Assembly (NCBI GenBank): GCA_910576995.1 | Contig: CAJTLC010000006.1 | Span: 1-64,000, forward strand | Length of the DNA stretch: 64,000 nucleotides | Source: an uncultured Ruminococcus sp. | GTDB taxonomy: Bacteria; Bacillota; Clostridia; Oscillospirales; Ruminococcaceae | Direction: 5' to 3' | In this document: positions 1-7,509 of the stretch, piece by piece | Layout: every line of letters begins with the position of its first letter | Position numbering within the stretch: the first letter of the stretch is position 1 | Position numbers and translations under genes: made by a program | The notes under the pieces: generated by a model | The model's input: the letters and a program-made list of their open reading frames with translations, nothing else | Database searches by the model: none | What the model was told of the DNA's origin: nothing

Positions 1-22
1 GATAGCTTTAAGCTTTTCTGAA

Positions 23-45
23 CCCCCGGCCTAGCCGGGGGTTTT
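23..45 (+). terminator. Rho-independent terminator of a gene left of the window
   Basis: An 8-bp GC-only stem (CCCCCGGC and GCCGGGGG, loop CTA) is followed by TTTT on the plus strand. No gene end is visible to its left, so it must serve a plus-strand gene outside the window. Confidence 0.8.
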
Positions 46-52
46 CTAAATA

Positions 53-92
53 CAAAAATTATCCTGTCTTGATAAAATTTCAAGACAGGATA
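53..92 (-). terminator. Terminator of the EF-G-like gene
   Basis: A 13-bp perfect inverted repeat (60-72 and 80-92, core ATCCTGTCTTGA) lies just after the stop of the minus-strand gene at 114. Read on the minus strand it is followed by a T-rich tract, AATTTTTG, so it works for the leftward gene. Confidence 0.8.
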
Positions 93-113
93 AAAAATCG
101 CCTCATTATCAAT

Positions 114-2198
114 TTATTTTTCCTCAAGATGAATCGCTGAAATCACTTCCGTAAGCAAATTGGCTGGAAGCTGTTCATATCTGAGAAATTCAAAAGTAAA
201 ACTTCCCAAACCTCTGGTGACTTGACGAAGATACATTGCAAAATCATGCATTTCTCTCACAGGAACTTCTGCTATTATAGCCGTAACGCCATGTGAAACA
301 GGCTCCATACCAAGCACTCTGCCGCGCCGCTTATTAAGATCACCCATGATATCGCCAGTTTTATCATCTGGAGCTGTAACTTTAAGTTCACCAATCGGTT
401 CAAGCATTACCGGATCAGCCTGACGGAGACCTTCTTTATAAGCAATTGAAGCCGCTGTTTTGAAAGCCATTTCCGAAGAATCAACCGGATGGTATGAGCC
501 GTCGACAAGAATTGCTTTGAGTCCGACTACAGGACAGCCAGCAAGAACGCCTTTCTTCACAGAATCTTCGAGACCTTTCTGAACTGCGGGAAAATAATTT
601 TTAGGAACAGCTCCTCCGAACACACGTTCTTCAAAAACAAGAGTATCGCTTATACAAGGCTCGAATTCAATCCAGACATGACCGTACTGACCGTGACCGC
701 CTGACTGCTTCTTGTGCTTGCCTTCAACCTTAACTTTCTTGCGAATAGTTTCCTTATATGCGATTTTAGGCGCAGTCAACTTAATATCAACACCAAATTT
801 GCTTTTTACTTTTGCAACGGCAATTTCAAGATGCTGTTCGCCGAGACCGCTGAGAATCTGCTCCTTGGTATTATCATCCTGAATATAAGTAAGAGTTGGG
901 TCTTCTTCGATCAGCCTCTGCATACTTGTGGAAATTTTAGCCTCGTCGCCCTGAGCCTTAGCTTTAACAGCCATTGAATAACAGGTATTCGGAAAACTCA
1001 TTTTCGGGAATTCAACTATTCTTGAAACGTCTGAAAGCGTATCGCCCGTATTTGCGATGATTTTTGCGGCAACCACAATATCGCCCGCGTAAGCTTCTGT
1101 TATCTCGGTTTGTTTTTTGCCGCAAAGCTTATAAAGCTTGCCGATTTTTTCAGAATTTCCGCTTGTTGAATTAACAGCTTCGGAATTAGCACTAAGCCTG
1201 CCTGATTCAACCTTTATAAACGACATTTTCCCCACAAAAGGATCTGCGACAGTCTTGAAAACATAAGCCGCAAGAGGAGCGTCGGCGTCACAGTCGATTT
1301 CAACAACATCTTTTGCAGGCGTATATGCTTCCGATTTATAAATTTCATTCGGATTTGGAAGAAGCAGTTCGATCTCCTTGAAAAGCATATCAATACCCGA
1401 AAGATCAGCAGCGGAAGTGCAAACGACTGGAGTAATGATTCCCCTGTTCATGCCGTTGTGAATTCCGTCTATCAGTTCTTTCTGGGTAAAAGGAACTCCC
1501 TCGAAAAATTTCTCCATCAGATCGTCGGATGTTTCCGCAACAGCCTCTGAAACTGCCGCGACAAGTCCCTCTATTCGATATTCGAATTTTTCTGAAATCT
1601 CGGCTGTCGGCATTTCAATTTCCTGCGCATTGCCCTTGCTATCGTATTTATAAGCTTTCATTTCAATAAGATTAACATATGAAACGATCTCATGACCGCT
1701 GATAACCGGAACGACTACAGGACATACCGTCGGACCGAAAACGGTTTTCAGATCTGTAAGAACGTTGAAGAAATTAGCGTCCTTATCGTCTATCTTAGTG
1801 ATGACAAACATCTTTGATTTTCCCTGTTTAACAGCTTCGTCATACGCCTTTCTGGTGCCGACCTTAACGCCTGATTTTGCAGAAACAGTGATCATAACAG
1901 TATCGGCGGCGCGGATTCCCTCGATCATTTCGGCTGCGAAATCGAACAGACCGGGAGTATCGAGAAGATTGATATTGAAGTCGTCATATTTAAAAGAAGC
2001 CAGAGAAGTACCGATAGAAATGGTTCTCTTGATCTCTTCGGGGTCGTAATCGCAGACGGTAGTTCCCTCCGCAACTTTTCCGAGACGGTCTGATGCGCCG
2101 GCTTTATAAAGAAGAGCTTCGGCAAGGGAAGTTTTACCCGAACCGTTATGACCTGCAAAGGCGATATTTCTGATTTTTGTCACATCGTAATTACTCAT
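114..2198 (-). CDS. Elongation factor G-like translation GTPase (EF-G paralogue)
   Basis: A 694-residue protein with the full EF-G layout: N-terminal GTPase, beta-barrel domain II, and C-terminal ribosome-binding domains ending in the typical MHDFAMYLRQVTRG stretch. The G3 motif DTPG is normal. The P-loop reads GHNGSGKT instead of the usual AHIDAGKT, and the G4 position reads TKID rather than NKxD. These changes mark the Clostridia EF-G-like paralogue family rather than the main fusA, which normally sits in the str operon; none of that operon (rpsL, rpsG, tuf) is here. Start chosen at 2198 because GGAGG lies 9 bases upstream; the longer frame to 2240 has no such site. The gene appears monocistronic, with a terminator at 60-92 and repeat A1 just upstream. 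Confidence 0.85.
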   Translation of the reverse strand: MSNYDVTKIRNIAFAGHNGSGKTSLAEALLYKAGASDRLGKVAEGTTVCDYDPEEIKRTISIGTSLASFKYDDFNINLLDTPGLFDFAAEMIEGIRAADTVMITVSAKSGVKVGTRKAYDEAVKQGKSKMFVITKIDDKDANFFNVLTDLKTVFGPTVCPVVVPVISGHEIVSYVNLIEMKAYKYDSKGNAQEIEMPTAEISEKFEYRIEGLVAAVSEAVAETSDDLMEKFFEGVPFTQKELIDGIHNGMNRGIITPVVCTSAADLSGIDMLFKEIELLLPNPNEIYKSEAYTPAKDVVEIDCDADAPLAAYVFKTVADPFVGKMSFIKVESGRLSANSEAVNSTSGNSEKIGKLYKLCGKKQTEITEAYAGDIVVAAKIIANTGDTLSDVSRIVEFPKMSFPNTCYSMAVKAKAQGDEAKISTSMQRLIEEDPTLTYIQDDNTKEQILSGLGEQHLEIAVAKVKSKFGVDIKLTAPKIAYKETIRKKVKVEGKHKKQSGGHGQYGHVWIEFEPCISDTLVFEERVFGGAVPKNYFPAVQKGLEDSVKKGVLAGCPVVGLKAILVDGSYHPVDSSEMAFKTAASIAYKEGLRQADPVMLEPIGELKVTAPDDKTGDIMGDLNKRRGRVLGMEPVSHGVTAIIAEVPVREMHDFAMYLRQVTRGLGSFTFEFLRYEQLPANLLTEVISAIHLEEK

Positions 2199-2257
2199 AT
2201 GTTTTTCCTCCAAAATGGATTTGCATAGTTTTATGTACAATTTATACTAATCTTTAT

Positions 2258-2373
2258 TAGGTCTTGTTTAAAAAATCCATACATTCGTCAAAACGCCCAT
2301 AAATCACTGTCTGCGTCGTCGAAAATCCTCGTCAGGCGACAGCCTGATATAGCTATTTTTCAAACAAGTCCTA
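2258..2373 (+). repeat. Dispersed repeat family A, copy A1 (MITE-like)
   Basis: A 116-base non-coding element with 19-base imperfect terminal inverted repeats (left TAGGTCTTGTTT, right AAACAAGTCCTA) and an internal CAGGCGACAGCCTG hairpin. The same sequence recurs at 29934-30063 and 49563-49660 in the same orientation. This copy lies between the EF-G-like gene and the 3' end of the flippase gene, immediately upstream of the EF-G-like promoter region. Confidence 0.85.
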
Positions 2374-2461
2374 GATTATTTTCAGATTTAATGTACAAGT
2401 ATTATTATATATCATATGTTAATAAAATGCAATGCTTTCTTTAAAATTTCTACATTTTATA

Positions 2462-2478
2462 GTACAGCAAAGCTGCAC
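2462..2478 (-). terminator. Weak hairpin after the flippase gene
   Basis: GTACAGC and GCTGCAC form a 7-bp stem (one G-U pair) with an AAA loop, ten bases past the flippase stop. The T tract on the minus strand is poor, so it may be only part of the transcript end of the 13314-2488 operon. Confidence 0.35.
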
Positions 2479-2487
2479 TTTTGTTGA

Positions 2488-4011
2488 TTATGCACAAACA
2501 GCAGCTTGGTTTGAATTTTTGCTTGAAGTCTTAGCGTTAAAGTAAAAATTCAAACTGAAAATTCCGCCGTACAATATAAGCCATACGACCGTGAAGCCGA
2601 TTATCTGCCATAGCTTCTCCCCTGCCCCTATAGTTAAACGGCATAACAATTCGGTTGTAAACATAGTCAAAATTGCGTAAAATATTGGCGATATAATCCA
2701 TTTTACAGGCTTGAAGCCGATATCCGCACTTTTTATAAGCTTGATAAGCCTTGACGTATTGCCGAAGATATTACTTGCATAATATGACACGGCTATCCCT
2801 GCAAATCCAAAATGCGGTACGATGATAAGCAGCGTTGAAATTCTTATAACATATTCTGCAAGATAATTAAGCGAGGAAAAAGCCTGCAAGCCCATTCCCT
2901 TTATCATTGCTTCGAGAACGATTTCCATATAAATGAACGGAATGACAGGCGCGATAACAGTTATCATTTTTCCCGCAGTTTCGCCGCCTCCCAGCATTTC
3001 TCCTATAGGCATTCCAAACCGCATTATAACAGCTGCCGAAAAAACGGAATAGATAGTTGTGCATTCTATCAGCCTTGAAGCAATGCTTCGTATTCGTTCA
3101 CAGTTTCCTGCCGCCGACGCTCTTGCGGATTCCGTAACTATCATTCCCGAAAGCGAACACAATGCTACCGATGGGAAAAATAGAGTTGGGATAACGATCG
3201 CTTCGAAAATTCCGAACATTGCAAGAGCCTGTTCCGGAGAATCTCCATACTGCCGCAGACAAACCGGAACGAGGGCGTCGTTGGCGCTGCTTAGTACGGA
3301 TGTAAGTATTCCTCCGCCCATTATCGGAAAGGCAAATCCGACATAGTCGCGGAATGAAAGAGTCCCCTTTTGACAGCAGTGCATACGCTTTTTAGCAAAA
3401 AGAATCAACATATATATAAGTGAAGAGAGATTACCGATGATTATTGAAATTATCATTATTCGGCAAACCGAAGCTTCGTCATGAGAAGTTGTAAGCAGCG
3501 TAAGCGTCACAATCGCTCCCGACTGCACAGAAAATTCCAATATATCACCGAACGCTGCCGCAGACGCTTTACGGCAGGCGTTGAAATATCCTTTCAGACA
3601 GGACGCGACCGCTCCTGATATCAGCGCGACAGGCATAAGACGAACCGCACCCGTTACCGCTGCTCCGCTGAAGAATCTATTGCCGATCACTCCCGAAAAC
3701 ATAAATATTAAAATTGAGACCGCCATGCTGAGCGTTATACAAAGCTTGATGCCGTGTAACAGAACACGGTTTGGATTTCCGCCATTTTTGCCTAATTCTT
3801 CAGATATAAGGCGGCTGGTACATAAAAAAGCGTTGCCGTTTGAAATTATCCCTGCCAGCCCGAGAAACGAACCCATAAGCGAAAAAATACCAATTGCCGA
3901 AGCTCCGAGTTGTCTTGTAATAAAAACGTTTAGCAGCAACGCCGCAGAATCGAGGGCAAGCTGCATTATGGTAAGCAAGATCGTGTCTTTAATAATTTTA
4001 TTTTTAAACAT
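2488..4011 (-). CDS. SpoVB/MurJ-type polysaccharide flippase (MOP superfamily)
   Basis: A 507-residue, almost wholly hydrophobic protein with about 12-14 membrane segments and the N-terminal signature of the SpoVB/Wzx branch of the MOP exporter superfamily (ITRQLGASAIGIFSL, followed by a LISEELG helix). Members flip lipid-linked sugar intermediates such as lipid II; SpoVB is tied to spore cortex synthesis. It is the last gene of a run containing murT, gatD and a lysozyme, which fits a cell-wall precursor role. Start taken at 4011, 8 bases after GGAGG; an in-frame start at 4035 lacks a site. The ribosome binding site lies inside an 11-bp hairpin (4016-4051), so translation may be controlled. 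Exact substrate cannot be told from sequence. Confidence 0.75.
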   Translation of the reverse strand: MFKNKIIKDTILLTIMQLALDSAALLLNVFITRQLGASAIGIFSLMGSFLGLAGIISNGNAFLCTSRLISEELGKNGGNPNRVLLHGIKLCITLSMAVSILIFMFSGVIGNRFFSGAAVTGAVRLMPVALISGAVASCLKGYFNACRKASAAAFGDILEFSVQSGAIVTLTLLTTSHDEASVCRIMIISIIIGNLSSLIYMLILFAKKRMHCCQKGTLSFRDYVGFAFPIMGGGILTSVLSSANDALVPVCLRQYGDSPEQALAMFGIFEAIVIPTLFFPSVALCSLSGMIVTESARASAAGNCERIRSIASRLIECTTIYSVFSAAVIMRFGMPIGEMLGGGETAGKMITVIAPVIPFIYMEIVLEAMIKGMGLQAFSSLNYLAEYVIRISTLLIIVPHFGFAGIAVSYYASNIFGNTSRLIKLIKSADIGFKPVKWIISPIFYAILTMFTTELLCRLTIGAGEKLWQIIGFTVVWLILYGGIFSLNFYFNAKTSSKNSNQAAVCA

Positions 4012-4015
4012 AAGT

Positions 4016-4051
4016 AATTCCCTCCCCTTGTACATAATATGGGAGGGAATT
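4016..4051 (-). promoter_or_regulatory. Hairpin sequestering the flippase ribosome binding site
   Basis: Perfect 11-bp inverted repeat AATTCCCTCCC and GGGAGGGAATT with a 14-base loop. In the minus-strand mRNA the 3' arm is the GGGAGG Shine-Dalgarno of the flippase gene, and the start codon follows four bases after the stem. No T tract follows, so a terminator is unlikely. Confidence 0.6.
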
Positions 4052-4075
4052 TAAATTCATGCCAAGAATATCTTG

Positions 4076-5395
4076 CTAATTCAGCGGCATATCTTTGATT
4101 CTTATATTCATATCAACATCGCCCTCAATGCCCGCTATCCTGCCGTAAGCGCTCGCCTGCCATATCGCGAAAAGCCCGTCATAGTCGGTTTCATCAACAT
4201 AATGAGCAAGCCACACGGGACGATTATTTTCATTTTCCCAGAAATTATTTAGAAAATTTTTGCTGCTGTACAGCATTGCCGTATATCCGCCCTTTTCGAT
4301 CTCTTCACAGAATATCTCAAACAACTCGTTCAGGTCATGGACATTCATGCCGTATTGCTGAAACTGCCCCCACGATTCCCAGTCGAAAGCGATAGGATAA
4401 TCAAGACTGCGGCCGTCGAGCTGCTCCAGAATCCAGCGAGCCTGCTCCCTGACTTTTTCTTCAGTATTTGCTGTTGTGTAAAAATAAACGCCAACATCAA
4501 GTCCCGCCGCAGTCGCATTTTCCATATTCTGCAAATAATAGTCGTCCATTTTAATTTGATCATAGCAATATCCCATGCGCATGATTACAAATTCGCAGCC
4601 CTCATTTTTTACGGCGTTATAGTCAACATTTGTCTGCCAAGCCGAAACGTCGATCCCATAGCTTACATTGTCATAACAGTAATATGACATAAAATCAGAA
4701 AATGAAACGCGCGTGTTATTATCCTGCGGCTGAGGCTTTTCGGTAAGCACAAGCACCGTCATATCCCAGCTGGTACTATTTCCTGAATTATCGGTAACCG
4801 TAGCCGTGATCGGATAGCTTCCAACCATCGATGTATCCACAACGCCTTCATAGGTAAGCGCAGGCGATCTGTCGTAATTATCGACGAATCCGACCATGCT
4901 GTTGAGATCGAAAGGCTGATCAACAATAGTATATGGTTCCCAGCCCGAATTCAGCAGAACAGGCTCGGTAGTATCGACGACGTTGTATTTCAGTTCCTTT
5001 TCGTAAAGCTTTCCGTCGTAGGTAAATTTCACTTTGATTTTCTTTTCGCCGAGTTCCGAAACGTCGATAGGCTTGTCGGCGTCACAAAGTTCAGCGTTAG
5101 TATCGGTTATAAATTCCGATATCGTCATATCTTTATAAACTTCCACGGTATCGGCGGCGGTAAGTATTACTTCAGCAGGCGGATTTTTGCTTGCTTTTTC
5201 CTCTTTCGCCTTTGTAGTTACTGCCGTTGTGGCAGATGAAGATGAAGCGACAGTTGTCCTTATCGTTGTCGCAGAAACTGTCGTGGAATTTTCAATACCC
5301 GAAGATGACTCGCTGTCGTTAGTACCTACTTTTTTTCCGCAAGCTGTTGTTGTCAAAATTGCTGTTAAAATCATTATGATCAAATTTTTTTTCAT
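4076..5395 (-). CDS. Secreted GH25 lysozyme lipoprotein with Ig-like region
   Basis: A 439-residue protein. Residues 1-20 form a lipoprotein signal (MKKNLII, hydrophobic core, lipobox TTAC). A Ser/Thr-rich linker (about 21-70) follows, then a bacterial Ig-like/DUF5011-type region (about 75-215, with DTTEP and VTDNSGN). The C-terminal 210 residues are a glycoside hydrolase family 25 domain: GIDVSAWQ opens it, DWE carries the catalytic acid pair, and GDVDMN closes it. The family cleaves the MurNAc-GlcNAc bond of peptidoglycan. Start is ATG at 5395 after GGGAGAG; the upstream GTG at 5410 lacks spacing. It follows gatD by 21 bases, so it is probably co-expressed with peptidoglycan amidation genes. 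Confidence 0.9.
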   Translation of the reverse strand: MKKNLIIMILTAILTTTACGKKVGTNDSESSSGIENSTTVSATTIRTTVASSSSATTAVTTKAKEEKASKNPPAEVILTAADTVEVYKDMTISEFITDTNAELCDADKPIDVSELGEKKIKVKFTYDGKLYEKELKYNVVDTTEPVLLNSGWEPYTIVDQPFDLNSMVGFVDNYDRSPALTYEGVVDTSMVGSYPITATVTDNSGNSTSWDMTVLVLTEKPQPQDNNTRVSFSDFMSYYCYDNVSYGIDVSAWQTNVDYNAVKNEGCEFVIMRMGYCYDQIKMDDYYLQNMENATAAGLDVGVYFYTTANTEEKVREQARWILEQLDGRSLDYPIAFDWESWGQFQQYGMNVHDLNELFEIFCEEIEKGGYTAMLYSSKNFLNNFWENENNRPVWLAHYVDETDYDGLFAIWQASAYGRIAGIEGDVDMNIRIKDMPLN

Positions 5396-5416
5396 AGTCT
5401 CTCCCGTCACAAGTTC

Positions 5417-6160
5417 TTATTTGTTTAGTAATCGTTCCTTCATTATATCGCGGCATTTCAGTTCGAGATCATCATCGAGTTTGCCAAGTTTAACAGGCGT
5501 ATCGCTATTGCGATTCACACAATATTCAATTATATAGTCCGAAATCTCAGGATTCTTCGAAAGGCACGGTCCATGCATATAAGTAGCGATAACATTCTTT
5601 TCAAAATATCCCTCGTGAGAACTTTTAGTGCAGTTCCCGTGACCGTACAGAACGCTTCCCAGCGGAGTTTTAACATCTTTAGTCTGACCGCCGTGATTCT
5701 CGAATCCGACTATATCAACGGTTTTGCCCGTAAACTCCGTGCGAATGACTATATTTCCGATACAGCGTTTGCGCCTGTTGGGTTCGGCTGCTGTGTAATA
5801 ATCGAATAGTCCAAGACCGGGAATATCATTGCCGTCGGCGTCGCGGTAATACTTGCCCATAAGCTGATATCCTCCGCAGATAAGAAAGAGAAACGAGCCG
5901 TTTTTGCGCGCACTCTCGATACCATCTTTGCATTTTTGAAGATCGTCGGAGATATGCTGCTGTTCAAGATCAGCGCCACCGCCGATATAGATCAAATCAT
6001 AAGAACTGAAATCAGGCATTTCGGAATCAACAGAATACTTATCTATGCAGCATTCTATACCGCGCATTTTACAACGATAGGAAATTACTTCCATGTTGCC
6101 GCTGTCGCCGTAAAGATCGAGCATATCGGCGTACATATGAAGAATTTTAATTTTACTCAT
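5417..6160 (-). CDS. gatD: Lipid II isoglutaminyl synthase, glutamine amidotransferase subunit GatD
   Basis: A 247-residue class I glutamine amidotransferase of the CobB/CobQ-like type. The nucleophile cysteine sits in FLICGGYQ and the catalytic histidine in TYMHGP. GatD releases ammonia from glutamine and passes it to MurT, which amidates the D-glutamate of lipid II. The start at 6160 (GGAGG five bases upstream) overlaps the murT stop by 8 bases, the usual sign of translational coupling between two subunits of one enzyme. An in-frame start four codons earlier has no site. Confidence 0.95.
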   Translation of the reverse strand: MSKIKILHMYADMLDLYGDSGNMEVISYRCKMRGIECCIDKYSVDSEMPDFSSYDLIYIGGGADLEQQHISDDLQKCKDGIESARKNGSFLFLICGGYQLMGKYYRDADGNDIPGLGLFDYYTAAEPNRRKRCIGNIVIRTEFTGKTVDIVGFENHGGQTKDVKTPLGSVLYGHGNCTKSSHEGYFEKNVIATYMHGPCLSKNPEISDYIIEYCVNRNSDTPVKLGKLDDDLELKCRDIMKERLLNK

Positions 6161-7493
6161 GTTTACCTCCATGTTTTGCGATATAGCGTTTCAGAGCCGA
6201 TCTTGCGGGCTGAACTGCGGTGTAGTTGACGATAACGAATTTTCGACCATCGGTTTTGGCGAGTTCCTCAATGGCTTCGTCAAGATCAGGGCATACGGTG
6301 ATATTTTGCGCAGGATATCCTGAACATTTTATTCTCACGGCAATATCGTAAGCTCTCGTTCCCGAAGTCACAACACGCGTAACGCGCTCGAAAATGCTGA
6401 AATTAATATCCCATATCCATGAAACATCAAGACCGTCGGCGATATTATCATTAAGCACAAACAGCAGTTCTTTTTCGCCCTGCATCTCGTTCATAACGCG
6501 AAGAGTCATGTTCGCTCCGACAGGATTTTTCGCAAGATTGAGGGTAGCCTTGTTATCGCCAAGCATAAACGTTTCCATTCGTCCGTTTTTAACAGTATAT
6601 TTTGAAATCACATTATCAGCGATCTCATCGCTGATACAGTAAAGTTTCGCTATCCCAGCGACTGCTGTCATGTTATAGATATTGTAAATACTGTTTAACT
6701 GCGGATGATATTCATGACCGCCGGCAATGAATGCAGGTTTTTCAAGATCTATATTTTCCGCAGTTATATAGGGTTCGTGACTGCCGAATCCGCATTTGGG
6801 GCAAAAGAATTTTCCGATATGCGAATACTGATAATAATCGTAATTCAAAGCTTCATCGCAAAACGGGCAGAATCTTCCCTCGGAAGCTTCGAATATCTTA
6901 TCGGTTGCAAACGCATATGGCAGAGCATGAAAATATTTCACGTTCTTATTATTTGGATTCGCCCTGCCGAGACGAGCGGTATTCGGGTCGTCGCCGTTAA
7001 GAAGAAGATTTCCCTCGAATGTTTCGCAAAAACCGTTTATCTTGCGGATAAGAGTTTCCATTTCGCCGTTTCTGTCAAGCTGATCGCGAAAGAAATTCAG
7101 CACGACAAGCGTTTCAAGCTTCAACTGCGAATAAACGACGGGTACATGACTTTCGTCTGTTTCGAGGATCAGATAATCCGCGTCAACTTTTCCTGAACCG
7201 TCGCAGTGACGGAGCAGGAGCGAACAAATACCCGTATCAAGGTTGTTGCCCTCTTTGTTGATGATTATTTTCTTTCCGCTCTGCTCGAAAAGCTGCGCTA
7301 TGCAATTGGTAACGGAAGTTTTGCCGTTCGTACCCGTAACGGCGATTATTGGGCATTCTGCTTTAAACATACGGCAGCATTTTCCGCCTGTAAGATGCCA
7401 TAAAACTATACCCGGAAGATTGCCGGCATTTCGCTTAAATAAATGAAGCATGGCAACCACGCATTTTCCTATCAGTATAAGAATTCTGTTCAT
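6153..7493 (-). CDS. murT: Lipid II isoglutaminyl synthase, Mur ligase-like subunit MurT
   Basis: A 446-residue Mur-ligase-like protein. The ATP loop GTNGKTS lies near residue 55, the Mur central domain follows, and a four-cysteine zinc ribbon (CPFC and CPKC, about residues 205-230) is inserted as in known MurT proteins. The C-terminal DUF1727 domain is present. With GatD it converts D-glutamate to D-isoglutamine at position 2 of the stem peptide, using ATP and glutamine, on the cytoplasmic face of the membrane. AAAGGAG precedes the start. It begins 16 bases after the helicase stop, so the two may share a transcript. Confidence 0.95.
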   Translation of the reverse strand: MNRILILIGKCVVAMLHLFKRNAGNLPGIVLWHLTGGKCCRMFKAECPIIAVTGTNGKTSVTNCIAQLFEQSGKKIIINKEGNNLDTGICSLLLRHCDGSGKVDADYLILETDESHVPVVYSQLKLETLVVLNFFRDQLDRNGEMETLIRKINGFCETFEGNLLLNGDDPNTARLGRANPNNKNVKYFHALPYAFATDKIFEASEGRFCPFCDEALNYDYYQYSHIGKFFCPKCGFGSHEPYITAENIDLEKPAFIAGGHEYHPQLNSIYNIYNMTAVAGIAKLYCISDEIADNVISKYTVKNGRMETFMLGDNKATLNLAKNPVGANMTLRVMNEMQGEKELLFVLNDNIADGLDVSWIWDINFSIFERVTRVVTSGTRAYDIAVRIKCSGYPAQNITVCPDLDEAIEELAKTDGRKFVIVNYTAVQPARSALKRYIAKHGGKHE

Positions 7494-7509
7494 TTTTTCT
7501 CCTTTAAGT

